Counted from the stretch's first letter, positions 1 through 7,917 are shown. The stretch is 9,160 nucleotides of DNA from Flavobacteriaceae bacterium (GCA_018674025.1 JABHBC010000140.1:1-9160); one strand, 5' to 3'. Notes: generated from the sequence alone by a model not told the origin. Made by a program: numbers and translations.

Positions 1-2625
1 ATATTAACTTTTGAAACTACTTCTAACACTGCAACTCCTTCTGACCCTACTGGTGAGATTGGTAGAGATTATTATTTCGCATCTTGGAATTCTTCATTTA
101 GATTTTTTAATTTAGATGGAACTGCGGCCTCTCCACCATCAAGTTTATCTACTTTGTTTGGGAATGACGAATCTGGTGATCCTATTGCTATGTATGATAG
201 TGAGGCTGACAGATACATTATTACTTCAATGGGAAGTTCTGGATTGAATTTTGCTATTTCACAGACTAATGACCCTATACTTGGTGGATGGCACGTTTAT
301 AACGCTATGTCTTTTGGCACTGATGGACAATTTCCAGATTACCCAAAATATTCTATTTGGTCTGACGGATACTATTGTACAACTAATACGTCTGCAAATA
401 ACTTATATGTTTTGGAGAGAGATAAAATTATTGATGGAGACCCAACAGCATCAATCCAAGGATTTGATGCCCCTCAAATGATTACTAGTGGATTTGCTTC
501 TGCTCAAGTTTTAGATATTACTAATGATGATCATCCAGCAGCTGGAAATGCAACAATGGTTTATATGCAAGACGATGCTTGGAATCAAGTCTTAACAGAT
601 CATCTTAAAATATGGACAATTAATATTGATTGGGAAAACTCTAATAACTCGTCCATATCTACACCATATCAATTACCAACTTCTTCTTTTACTAGTGTTT
701 TTGATGGAGGAAGTTTTGCAAATTTAACTCAATCAAGCGGTCCTGATATTGACGCAATGCAAGCAACCCTTATGAATCAAGCTCAATTTAGAAAATTCCC
801 AACTCATAACTCAGCTGTATTTAACTTTGTTGTTGATGTTTTATCTGGAAGTGATGAACAAGCGGCTGTTAGATGGTATGAGTTAAGGCAAGATGCTGAT
901 GGAGAACCATGGGTTATTTATCAGGAAGGAACATACACAGCACCAGAGGGTAGACATGCATTTGGAGCTAGTATGGCTATGGATATACAAGGAAATATTG
1001 GTATGGGATATACATCAATGAGTGAGACTGCTCCAATTACTTTAAGATATACAGGTAGATATGCTAATGATCCATCTGGACAAATGACTATTGAAGAAAA
1101 TCTTATTGGACAAAGTAATGCAACAAATCCAAATACTAGATATGCGGATTATGCACACATGAGTGTAGATCCATCTAATGATAAAACATTTTGGTTTATA
1201 TCAGAATACTTTAAACCTGGGAGAAGAGATTTAGTTGGAACATTCCAAATTGCAGCTAATTATGCAAATGATATCGGAGTTGTAAGTGTTGATACACCAG
1301 TTTCTGGACTTTTATCTAACTCTGAATCTGTTACAGTTTCTATTTTTAATTATGGAGAAGATGCAGTTTCAAATTTCGATGTTTCCTATCAACTAGATTC
1401 AGGAGCAATTATTACCGAAACATTTTCTGGGACTGTAGAATCTACAGAAACAGTTCAACACACTTTTTCAACAACTGCTGATTTATCAACTGTTGGACAA
1501 ACATATGTGATATATTCTTATACTTCTTTATCTGGTGATGAAGACTCATCTAATGATGGAATTACTGAAGATATTCAGCATTTAAACCCAAATGATTTAG
1601 GAGTAACTGGAATTTCATCTCCAGTTTCTGGGACAAATCTGTCTGCAACTGAACTTGTAACTATTGAAATAACTAATTTTGGAGGTGCAGAACAATCCAA
1701 TTTCGAAGTTTCATATGAAATAAATGGAGAACAAGTAACAGAAACTGTAGATGGTCCTTTAGCTGGAAATAGTTCAACAGATTATATTTTTACTCAAACC
1801 GCAGATTTATCTGCATTTGGCCTTTACGAAATTACTGCAATAGTAAATATTGAAAATGATTCTGATGATTCAAATAACTCAATTTCTGTCAATATAAATA
1901 ATTCGAACTGTACACCAACTGGTGACTTATCTTTTGGTGATGGATTCCATTTATTTCAAGTTGGAGATATTAATAATAATACAGGATCTGGTGGACCAGG
2001 ATATGAAGATTTTACTAATTTATCCACTGATTTAGAACAAGGTTCAACAAATGACTTAACAGTTACAACTGGATATGGTAATCAGAACATAAGAGTTTGG
2101 ATTGATTTTAATGATGATTTTGTATTTACTTTAGATGAAGTTGTTGTTGATAACTATGTTATCGCACCAGGTGGAGCTGCAGGTAGTTACACTGAAACTA
2201 TGCAACTAGTTGTTCCTGATGACGCTACATTCGGAGAGCATATAATGAGAGCTAAAACAAATTGGAATGCACCTGTCCCTGATGATGCATGTGAGGAGAC
2301 ACAATATGCAGAAACTGAGGATTACATTGTTAATATAGTCGAGTCACTTGGAATAGATGATAGTATTTTAGCTAATTCTGAGTTTAGAATTATATCACAA
2401 GACAATAATCAATTCAATATTAGTTTATCAACACTATACAACAAAGACATATCTTTTAGCGTATATAATGTTTCTGGACAAGTAATTGTATTTAATAATA
2501 TTTCTAAAAATTCTGATAAGTATTTATATGACCTAGACATGTCATATGCTGCAGCAGGTGTTTATCTTGTTAAAATGGGTAATTCTTCCATTGGATATAG
2601 AGTAGGAAAAATCATCGTTAAATAA
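1..2625 (+). CDS. Secreted T9SS cargo protein with propeller-like N-terminus, two CARDB-like repeats, GEVED domain and C-terminal sorting domain (5' truncated)
   Basis: The reading frame is open from base 1 with no stop, so the true start and signal peptide lie before the window; 874 codons are visible. Numbering from base 1, residues 1 to about 420 are beta-rich, with repeated short blocks and the motif DYPKYSIWSDGYY at 113-125. I associate that motif with beta-propeller-like surface proteins of Bacteroidota, but I cannot name the family. Two CARDB-like Ig-fold repeats follow, starting at 423 and 531. A GEVED-type domain spans about 637-780, with WIDFNDD at 700-706, AETEDY at 770-775 and a possible disulfide pair C637/C764. 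The last 80 residues resemble a type A T9SS sorting domain (SVYNVSGQ, then AAGVYLVKM, ending GKIIVK). By family knowledge this domain directs transport across the outer membrane and is usually removed. The protein is therefore probably released or surface-attached. No catalytic motif is recognisable; adhesion or polymer binding is a guess. Confidence 0.88.
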   Translation: MLTFETTSNTATPSDPTGEIGRDYYFASWNSSFRFFNLDGTAASPPSSLSTLFGNDESGDPIAMYDSEADRYIITSMGSSGLNFAISQTNDPILGGWHVYNAMSFGTDGQFPDYPKYSIWSDGYYCTTNTSANNLYVLERDKIIDGDPTASIQGFDAPQMITSGFASAQVLDITNDDHPAAGNATMVYMQDDAWNQVLTDHLKIWTINIDWENSNNSSISTPYQLPTSSFTSVFDGGSFANLTQSSGPDIDAMQATLMNQAQFRKFPTHNSAVFNFVVDVLSGSDEQAAVRWYELRQDADGEPWVIYQEGTYTAPEGRHAFGASMAMDIQGNIGMGYTSMSETAPITLRYTGRYANDPSGQMTIEENLIGQSNATNPNTRYADYAHMSVDPSNDKTFWFISEYFKPGRRDLVGTFQIAANYANDIGVVSVDTPVSGLLSNSESVTVSIFNYGEDAVSNFDVSYQLDSGAIITETFSGTVESTETVQHTFSTTADLSTVGQTYVIYSYTSLSGDEDSSNDGITEDIQHLNPNDLGVTGISSPVSGTNLSATELVTIEITNFGGAEQSNFEVSYEINGEQVTETVDGPLAGNSSTDYIFTQTADLSAFGLYEITAIVNIENDSDDSNNSISVNINNSNCTPTGDLSFGDGFHLFQVGDINNNTGSGGPGYEDFTNLSTDLEQGSTNDLTVTTGYGNQNIRVWIDFNDDFVFTLDEVVVDNYVIAPGGAAGSYTETMQLVVPDDATFGEHIMRAKTNWNAPVPDDACEETQYAETEDYIVNIVESLGIDDSILANSEFRIISQDNNQFNISLSTLYNKDISFSVYNVSGQVIVFNNISKNSDKYLYDLDMSYAAAGVYLVKMGNSSIGYRVGKIIVK
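1267..1899 (+). repeat. Tandem pair of CARDB-like Ig-fold repeats inside the secreted protein
   Basis: Two consecutive units of about 105 residues align by eye. The first begins NDIGVVSVDTPVSG (from 1267) and the second NDLGVTGISSPVSG (from 1591). Both then contain a V-x-I-x-N-[YF]-G segment, an SNF-[DE]-VSY strand, a T-ADLS segment and an acidic tail (DEDSSND or DSDDSNNS). The pattern fits CARDB-type adhesion modules, which usually occur as stalk repeats between functional domains in secreted bacterial proteins. Divergence is too high at DNA level to call a recent duplication. Confidence 0.75.
2359..2622 (+). other. T9SS type A C-terminal sorting domain (coding segment)
   Basis: The segment follows the GEVED domain after a short linker (ESLGIDDS). 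It has the usual order: an F-x-I-x strand region, a F-S-V-Y-N-V-S-G-Q strand-turn, a YAAAGVYLVKM strand and a basic end with GKIIVK. This is the hallmark order of flavobacterial type A sorting signals recognised by the T9SS. No T9SS machinery gene is in this window. Confidence 0.85.
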
Positions 2626-2644
2626 TTTTACATATAGATTATAT

Positions 2645-2677
2645 AAAAAAAGAGAAGTATTATACTTCTCTTTTTTT
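2645..2677. terminator. Bidirectional intrinsic terminator between convergent genes
   Basis: A perfect inverted repeat, AGAGAAGTAT / ATACTTCTCT (2651-2660 and 2662-2671), folds with a 3-nt loop. It is flanked by six A on the left and six T on the right, which extend the stem and supply a U-tract in either direction. It lies between the plus-strand stop at 2625 and the minus-strand stop at 2681, so it can end both transcripts. Confidence 0.85.
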
Positions 2678-2680
2678 ATT

Positions 2681-5600
2681 TCAAAAGTTTGCTTTTAGCT
2701 GAACACTCCCATTATGAATGACAGAGTTATAGTCTGATTTTCTTGCAAAATAATTTAAGTTTAAATCGACGTATTTAGTTACTTTCTTTTGGATATTTAA
2801 CATCCAGGTTAAATTATTGCCAGACTGCAAACCTTCCATCATTATATATCCAATTATAGAGTTTGGGTTGCCTTGAAACTTGTTTTTATAGTAGTTCAAT
2901 TCCCCATTAATTGCTAATTTATTTTTATTAGAAAATGAACTTGAAATACCAAACTTATTTTGTGTTAGAGTTTCAAAATTACCAATTAAATTTTCTTTTT
3001 TTGAGTATTGATAATAAAAATCTATTTTATTATTATTTTCAATAAAGTAAGTGAATTTTGGAGTGTATTTTATTTCTTCGAAAGTGTAATTCTTACTTTC
3101 AAAATTATCACTTTTACTCTTTTTATTCTCCATAGAAATCAATGATGAGAAAAGTATACTATTTAACTTATGTTTAAAAGTTAATTGATGACTCAATATG
3201 TCATTTTGAATATTTCCAAAAGATAAAGAATTTTTCGAACGATTATTTGTGAAGTTATAAGTAGTAGAGTAATATTCTTTACCTCTATTAAAAAACATAC
3301 TATTTCTAAAATTCATTGTTAATCCAAGTAAATTATTTGATGATATTTTAAAAGGATTTAAATCAAATTTATTATTTTCTTGATCACTTTGTTTTTGTAT
3401 TAAGTATTGAGTTTGATTTTGAAAGTGTGACAATAGCTTTTTAAATTTTGATTCATCTTTTGACCAGCTTTTGAAATTAATATTTAAAGATTGACTAAAT
3501 TTATTTTGATAAGTTTTAATGAATTTTTGATTAGGTAACAATACTCTAAGATATATACCTTCATCTTCAAATTGTGCAATCTCAAACTCCTCCAGTTCCT
3601 GTATGTTATTTTCATTAATATCAATCCATTTATAATTTCCAATTCCAGGCTCAACTTCGATAAAAGTATATTCTTGTTGAGCTAAATTTCCTGAATTTGA
3701 TTCATATAAAACATTAATTTTTATTATGTCATCTGAAGTTTTTTTGAAATAATTAATTCTTGAATTCAAGAATTTTTCTTTTCTTTCGTTACTATTTCTG
3801 TTTAGTATTCTATAATTGCCAAATATGGAAAGTTTGCTGTTGGAGTTATTTATTAGTTGAGAATTAATAGAAAAATTATTTGATGCATTTACTTTTTGAA
3901 TTGAATTATTTACAACACTATCATTTATTATATGATTATAACCAATCTCAACAAACAGTTTTTCTTTTTCTCCAATCCCACTTTTAACTCCGTAGGATTT
4001 ATATTGATGACTGTTTAAAGTGAGTGAATCTGTGATTATATTTTTTTTAAAGTTGTCTTCATAATCTAAATTTATTTCTGTCCAGAAATCATTACTGTCT
4101 AAACTCATTGAGTTATAACTTCTATTAAAATTTGACTCAATTAAATTTGATTTTGATTTAAGAAAACTACTTTTAGAGTTAATTATAATATTATTTGAAT
4201 CATATCTTAAAACAGTGTTATGTCTCGTTCCTTCAAAATTATCAATAAACTCTAAGTTTTGATATTTATAATCAATCGATCCTATGTTTTTATTCAAAAA
4301 TTTTAACTCTGCTGAGGATTGATTTTGAGTTTTGTTAAATTGATTATTTATATTTAGTAGTGTTGAATCTAAGTTCCAGTCTCTTAAAAATTCTGTATTA
4401 TAATTATTTTCTATAGATCTAAAATCTTTATTTATATGTTTGTATTCAATTTTATTAATAATTTCAAAATTATCATTTCTCAGAAGTGAGTTTTTTATTT
4501 CAATTTTAGTTGCTAATCCTGTATTATCATCATCATTAATTGTTGAAAATAGATTTTTATCACTATTGCTATTTGCTAATTCAAATTTTATTTCTGAATT
4601 CTCACTAATTCGATAATCTCCATTTATTATAGCAAGCTGAATTTTCTCTGGTGCTATTAAATTTAGTACTGGTTCATAATCACCCTGTTTATCACCTGAA
4701 ATTTGAGGTATAAATTCGTAGATGTTTGAGATGGCATTTGTATTAACTAAGGCATAATCGCCTTTGTTTTCCCCAACATAACTAAATTTTATTGAATATA
4801 ACTGTTCATTTGGATCATTGGAAAACTCGTAATATTCTATATTGTTTTCAATTATTTTTTTGTATAAAATTCTATTTTCATCAAATTCTGCCTCAATTAT
4901 TGATGAAGATTGCATAAGCTCTAAATCATCTCCTGCTTGACTTAATACATCAATATTCTCAGAATTTAAATTTTGTTGTAATTGCTGATTCTTCAAATCA
5001 TTTTCATTGTAAATCATCACATTTAAATTCATTTTTTCTGTACTGAACTCTCCACCACTATAGGCCATGAACCTTGAATAATTTCTGTCGCTTATTTGAT
5101 ATTCAACTTTTACCCTCATGTCGGATCTTACTGGATAAGTTGTATTAAAAATTATCTCCCCAGCATTATAATTAATGATATAATCTTTATTTTCTCCCCT
5201 TTGTAATAATAGCCCATTTGCATAAACTTTTTCGCTGCCTGAAACAACTAAAATATATAACTCCCCCTGTTGCCCTTGTAATTTATATGGTCCTTGGTTT
5301 CCATCTTGGATATTGATAATACTACTTTTAAATTGCCCTTTAACAATTGCTCCAGAAACATAAGCATTATCTGTTTCATTAATTTTAGCTGATACCAATA
5401 GTCCTTGAATTCTTTTTTCAAACTTTCCGAAATATGTATTTGAGTTATTCAAATCAACATCTCCAGCTCTTATTTTCCACTTTTCACTTTTTAATTCGAT
5501 GAAAATTTGATCAAACTCGTCAAGTTTTTGAGAATAACCACCATCTTGAAGCGGAATATTTGAGTCTTGGATTGATGCTGTTACTTCTACTTTATCATTA

Positions 5601-5977
5601 AGTTTTCCAAAAATCTGTAAATCTAATTCACTATTTAATACAGCATTTTGATTATTCCCTAAAGTTATTCCCCTTGAGATACTCCCATTAGTGTTAAGAC
5701 CTTCAAATGGACTATTATCAATAGTGATATTTGATTTGGAAATTTTATATAATTTATCAAGATTACTTGTACTTTGAATTATTAAATCATTACTTAAAAA
5801 ATTATATTCTTTTGTTATAAATTCAGGAAAGTAAATACTGTCTAACTTTTTTTCAGTCAAGTTTATTTTTAAGTCTATACTATCTCTTGAAATAGTTTTT
5901 TCATTTGACAGTTTAATGTCATTTGCTAAACTATTTATAGCCCAAAAAACAAGTATAAAAAAATGTAAAATCTTCAT
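2681..5977 (-). CDS. Large exported protein, probable Bacteroidota outer-membrane beta-barrel, function unknown
   Basis: Complete, 1098 residues, ATG start at 5977. An 18-residue signal peptide (Lys-2 then a hydrophobic core, ending SLA before ND) supports this start. Residues 95-200 carry GSISRG (98-103), GNNQN, DQIFIEL (156-162) and AGDVDL. Residues 228-300 carry GPYKLQGQQGELYI, a VYANGLLLQRG turn, the DYIINYNAGEIIF strand pair and VEYQISDRNYSR. Similar blocks occur in large Bacteroidota envelope proteins and, as I recall, in the repeats of the SprA/Sov translocon, but this protein is less than half SprA's length. An EF-hand-like acidic loop sits at 786-797. From about 460 onward the chain alternates polar and hydrophobic residues, is rich in Asn, Ser and aromatics, and ends in Phe (QLKANF), as beta-barrels usually do. 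It is transcribed convergently with the secreted-protein gene and divergently from the exonuclease gene, so it is probably monocistronic. Function not recognised; a pore, secretion or surface-anchoring role is inference only. Confidence 0.85.
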   Translation of the reverse strand: MKILHFFILVFWAINSLANDIKLSNEKTISRDSIDLKINLTEKKLDSIYFPEFITKEYNFLSNDLIIQSTSNLDKLYKISKSNITIDNSPFEGLNTNGSISRGITLGNNQNAVLNSELDLQIFGKLNDKVEVTASIQDSNIPLQDGGYSQKLDEFDQIFIELKSEKWKIRAGDVDLNNSNTYFGKFEKRIQGLLVSAKINETDNAYVSGAIVKGQFKSSIINIQDGNQGPYKLQGQQGELYILVVSGSEKVYANGLLLQRGENKDYIINYNAGEIIFNTTYPVRSDMRVKVEYQISDRNYSRFMAYSGGEFSTEKMNLNVMIYNENDLKNQQLQQNLNSENIDVLSQAGDDLELMQSSSIIEAEFDENRILYKKIIENNIEYYEFSNDPNEQLYSIKFSYVGENKGDYALVNTNAISNIYEFIPQISGDKQGDYEPVLNLIAPEKIQLAIINGDYRISENSEIKFELANSNSDKNLFSTINDDDNTGLATKIEIKNSLLRNDNFEIINKIEYKHINKDFRSIENNYNTEFLRDWNLDSTLLNINNQFNKTQNQSSAELKFLNKNIGSIDYKYQNLEFIDNFEGTRHNTVLRYDSNNIIINSKSSFLKSKSNLIESNFNRSYNSMSLDSNDFWTEINLDYEDNFKKNIITDSLTLNSHQYKSYGVKSGIGEKEKLFVEIGYNHIINDSVVNNSIQKVNASNNFSINSQLINNSNSKLSIFGNYRILNRNSNERKEKFLNSRINYFKKTSDDIIKINVLYESNSGNLAQQEYTFIEVEPGIGNYKWIDINENNIQELEEFEIAQFEDEGIYLRVLLPNQKFIKTYQNKFSQSLNINFKSWSKDESKFKKLLSHFQNQTQYLIQKQSDQENNKFDLNPFKISSNNLLGLTMNFRNSMFFNRGKEYYSTTYNFTNNRSKNSLSFGNIQNDILSHQLTFKHKLNSILFSSLISMENKKSKSDNFESKNYTFEEIKYTPKFTYFIENNNKIDFYYQYSKKENLIGNFETLTQNKFGISSSFSNKNKLAINGELNYYKNKFQGNPNSIIGYIMMEGLQSGNNLTWMLNIQKKVTKYVDLNLNYFARKSDYNSVIHNGSVQLKANF
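5924..5977 (-). other. Sec signal peptide coding segment of the outer-membrane protein
   Basis: The first 18 codons encode MKILHFFILVFWAINSLA: one positive residue, a hydrophobic core and small residues at -3 and -1 before NDIK. This matches a signal peptidase I site with predicted cleavage after Ala-18. No Cys follows, so it is not a lipoprotein. Confidence 0.8.
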
Positions 5978-6078
5978 TGTATAGATTAAACTCTAAATTA
6001 TCTCAAATATTTTATATTTTTTATTAAAACTTATGATCTAATCTAGTAATTAATTATTTGATTATATATTTTAGTAAA
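5978..6078. promoter_or_regulatory. Divergent intergenic region with promoters for the outer-membrane protein gene and xth
   Basis: This 101-bp gap separates two divergent starts and contains only about 13 G or C bases. Promoters for both genes must lie in or near it. Against the Bacteroidota -7 consensus TAnnTTTG, the minus strand has AATATTTG (complement of 6004-6011, one mismatch), about 27 bp upstream of the ATG. The plus strand has ATTATTTG at 6053-6060 (two mismatches), about 19 bp before the xth ATG. I see no convincing -33 element and no operator-like palindrome. Neither start has a Shine-Dalgarno sequence. Confidence 0.4.
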
Positions 6079-6843
6079 ATGAAAATAATATCATATAATG
6101 TTAACGGAATTAGAGCCGCTATAAAAAAGGGTTTTATAGAATGGATAGTTGATGAATCACCTGATGTAATTTGTTTACAGGAGATTAAAGCATTAGAAGA
6201 ACAGTTAGATTTAGATTTATTTGTTAATGCTGGATATAAGTACAATTATTGGTTTAGTGCACAAAAGAAAGGTTACAGTGGTGTTGCAATTTTAAGTAAA
6301 ACTAAGCCTAATCATGTTGAATATGGCACAGGTATTGAATCCATGGATTTTGAGGGAAGGAATATCCGCGCCGATTTTGATGATTTTTCTGTTATGAGTC
6401 TTTACTTGCCATCAGGAACTAATCTTTTAAGACTAGATCATAAGCTCAATTTTATGAAAATATTTAAAGAATATGTAGACAAACTCAAAACTTCTTTAAA
6501 TAAATTAATTATTGTAGGTGACTATAATATATGTCATAAAGCAATTGACATTCACGATCCTGTAAGAAATAAAAATGTCTCAGGCTTTTTACCAGTAGAA
6601 AGAGAATGGTTAGATAGTTTTATTTCAAGTGGTTTTGTAGATTCTTTTAGAGAAGTTAATGACTCAAAAGATATGTATTCTTGGTGGAGTTACAGAGCAA
6701 ATTCCAGACAAAATAATAAAGGATGGAGAATTGATTATGCTATGGTGTCAGAAAACTTACAATACAATATTACAGATGCTAAAATACTCAGTGAAGTAAA
6801 ACATAGTGATCATTGCCCCATTGTTGTAAACTTAAAATTTTAA
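6079..6843 (+). CDS. xth: Exodeoxyribonuclease III (AP endonuclease of the EEP family)
   Basis: The 254-residue protein is full length for the ExoIII/ExoA family. This class of enzyme cleaves DNA 5' to abasic sites and trims 3' blocked ends in cytoplasmic base-excision repair. All expected catalytic residues are present: N7 (SYNVNG), E35 (LQEIK, metal), Y109 (SLYLPSG), D148 and N150 (GDYN), D219 (RIDY), and D244-H245 (SDHCP). The aromatic WWSYR segment at 202-206 and the G-W-R-I-D-Y block match the family. The ATG at 6079 is chosen because the protein then begins MKIISYNVNG, as homologues do; an in-frame TTG at 6058 would add seven unconserved residues. No Shine-Dalgarno is seen. The stop at 6841-6843 is followed by a second TAA, and tas begins 3 bp later, which suggests one transcript. 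Whether it is of the Xth or ExoA subtype is not decided here. Confidence 0.95.
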   Translation: MKIISYNVNGIRAAIKKGFIEWIVDESPDVICLQEIKALEEQLDLDLFVNAGYKYNYWFSAQKKGYSGVAILSKTKPNHVEYGTGIESMDFEGRNIRADFDDFSVMSLYLPSGTNLLRLDHKLNFMKIFKEYVDKLKTSLNKLIIVGDYNICHKAIDIHDPVRNKNVSGFLPVEREWLDSFISSGFVDSFREVNDSKDMYSWWSYRANSRQNNKGWRIDYAMVSENLQYNITDAKILSEVKHSDHCPIVVNLKF

Positions 6844-6846
6844 TAA

Positions 6847-7884
6847 ATGTTATATAATACTATTCCGCACACCGAAATTAAAGTAAGTAAGATATGTTTA
6901 GGAACTATGACTTGGGGAAACCAAAACAGTGAAAAGGAAGCTTTTGAGCAGTTAGATTTTTCAGTTGATAGTGGTATTAATTTTATTGATACTGCAGAGC
7001 TTTACCCGGTTCCAGCAGAGGCTAAAACAAGTGGTAGAACTAGTGAAATAATTGGTAAGTGGTTGACACAAAAAAAAAATAGAGATAAGCTAGTTATCGC
7101 AACAAAAATTGCTGGACCTGGAGATTACACAAAACATATTAGAACTGGTGGTTTCTCACCGACATCGATAAAAGATGCTATACATAAGAGTTTAAAAAGA
7201 CTTCAAACAGATTATATTGATTTATACCAATTACATTGGCCAGAGAGAAGCACTAATTTTTTTGGAATCAGAGATTATAAACATAATTATAATGAAAAAT
7301 GGAATGATAATTTTAATGAAATATTAAATTCTTTAGATGGTTTTGTTAAAGAAGGAAAAATTAGAAACATTGGGATCTCTAACGAGAAATCATGGGGAGC
7401 AATGCGTTATATTGAAGAGTCAAACAAGTGTAATCTACCAAGAGTTGTAACCATTCAAAATGCCTATTCTTTATTAAACAGACCATTTGAAGGGGATTTA
7501 GCAGAAATATCTATTAGAGAAGGCATTGGATTGTTAGCTTATTCCCCATTAGGTTTTGGTGTTTTAACAGGCAAATATATAAATGGAACTGCTTCTGATA
7601 ATTCAAGACTAAAATTATTTCCAAGGTTTTCTAGATATAGTAGTCCTGAAGCGACAAATGCAACAAAAGAATATTTAAAAATAGCATTAGATAATAATTT
7701 GAGTTTAGCTCAAATGTCTTTAGCTTTTGTAAATCAACAACCATTTGTTACTAGTAATATTATTGGAGCTACAAATCTAAAACAACTTGCAGAAAATATT
7801 TCTAGTATTGAAGTTACACTTGAAGATGATGTTTTGAGTAAAATAAACGAGGTTCATTCAAAAATACCCAATCCGTCTCCATAA
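6847..7884 (+). CDS. tas: Aldo/keto reductase of the Tas family
   Basis: The 345 residues match E. coli Tas (346) nearly end to end by eye: the start (YNTIPHTEIKVS, LGTMTWGNQNSE), TAELYPVP, SLKRLQTDYIDLYQLHWP, TIQNAYSLLNR, LAYSPLGFGVLTGKY and a C-terminus ending in NPSP. The aldo/keto reductase catalytic tetrad is intact as D48, Y53, K87 and H130. The fold is a TIM barrel that binds NADP(H). The physiological substrate of Tas is not known; the E. coli gene is known for suppressing a tyrosine auxotrophy in multicopy. It starts 3 bp after the xth stop with no Shine-Dalgarno, so it is probably translated from a shared mRNA. The joint message would end at the hairpin directly after its stop. A run of ten A (7070-7079) lies inside the gene, but the frame is intact. 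The general reductase call is near certain; the Tas subfamily call is strong. Confidence 0.92.
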   Translation: MLYNTIPHTEIKVSKICLGTMTWGNQNSEKEAFEQLDFSVDSGINFIDTAELYPVPAEAKTSGRTSEIIGKWLTQKKNRDKLVIATKIAGPGDYTKHIRTGGFSPTSIKDAIHKSLKRLQTDYIDLYQLHWPERSTNFFGIRDYKHNYNEKWNDNFNEILNSLDGFVKEGKIRNIGISNEKSWGAMRYIEESNKCNLPRVVTIQNAYSLLNRPFEGDLAEISIREGIGLLAYSPLGFGVLTGKYINGTASDNSRLKLFPRFSRYSSPEATNATKEYLKIALDNNLSLAQMSLAFVNQQPFVTSNIIGATNLKQLAENISSIEVTLEDDVLSKINEVHSKIPNPSP

Positions 7885-7916
7885 AAAAAAGCCCTATTTT
7901 TCAATAGAGCTTTTTT
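7885..7916. terminator. Bidirectional intrinsic terminator between tas and rng
   Basis: The hairpin pairs AAAAAAGCcCTATT (7885-7898) with AATAGaGCTTTTTT (7903-7916), with one C/A mismatch and a TTTC loop. The flanking A and T tracts give a U-run for either strand. It begins right after the tas stop and ends just before the rng stop on the other strand. Confidence 0.85.
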
Positions 7917-7917
7917 G

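Noticed and set aside
154..156. In-frame TTG as a possible start of the secreted protein
   Set aside because: The frame continues open to base 1 with similar beta-rich sequence, and no signal peptide follows the TTG; it is an internal Leu codon.
251..481. 76-codon plus-strand frame within the secreted-protein gene
   Set aside because: It is out of frame with a clearly conserved long protein and has no supporting start context.
2681..5977. Calling the outer-membrane protein SprA/Sov itself
   Set aside because: SprA is over 2000 residues with several repeated modules; here only some blocks resemble it and the length is 1098.
6058..6060. TTG as the start of xth
   Set aside because: It adds MIIYFSK, which has no counterpart in the family, while the ATG at 6079 gives the canonical MKIISYNVNG start.
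6054..6245. 63-codon minus-strand reading frame overlapping the start of xth
   Set aside because: It is antisense to conserved xth coding sequence, has no recognisable domain and looks like a shadow.
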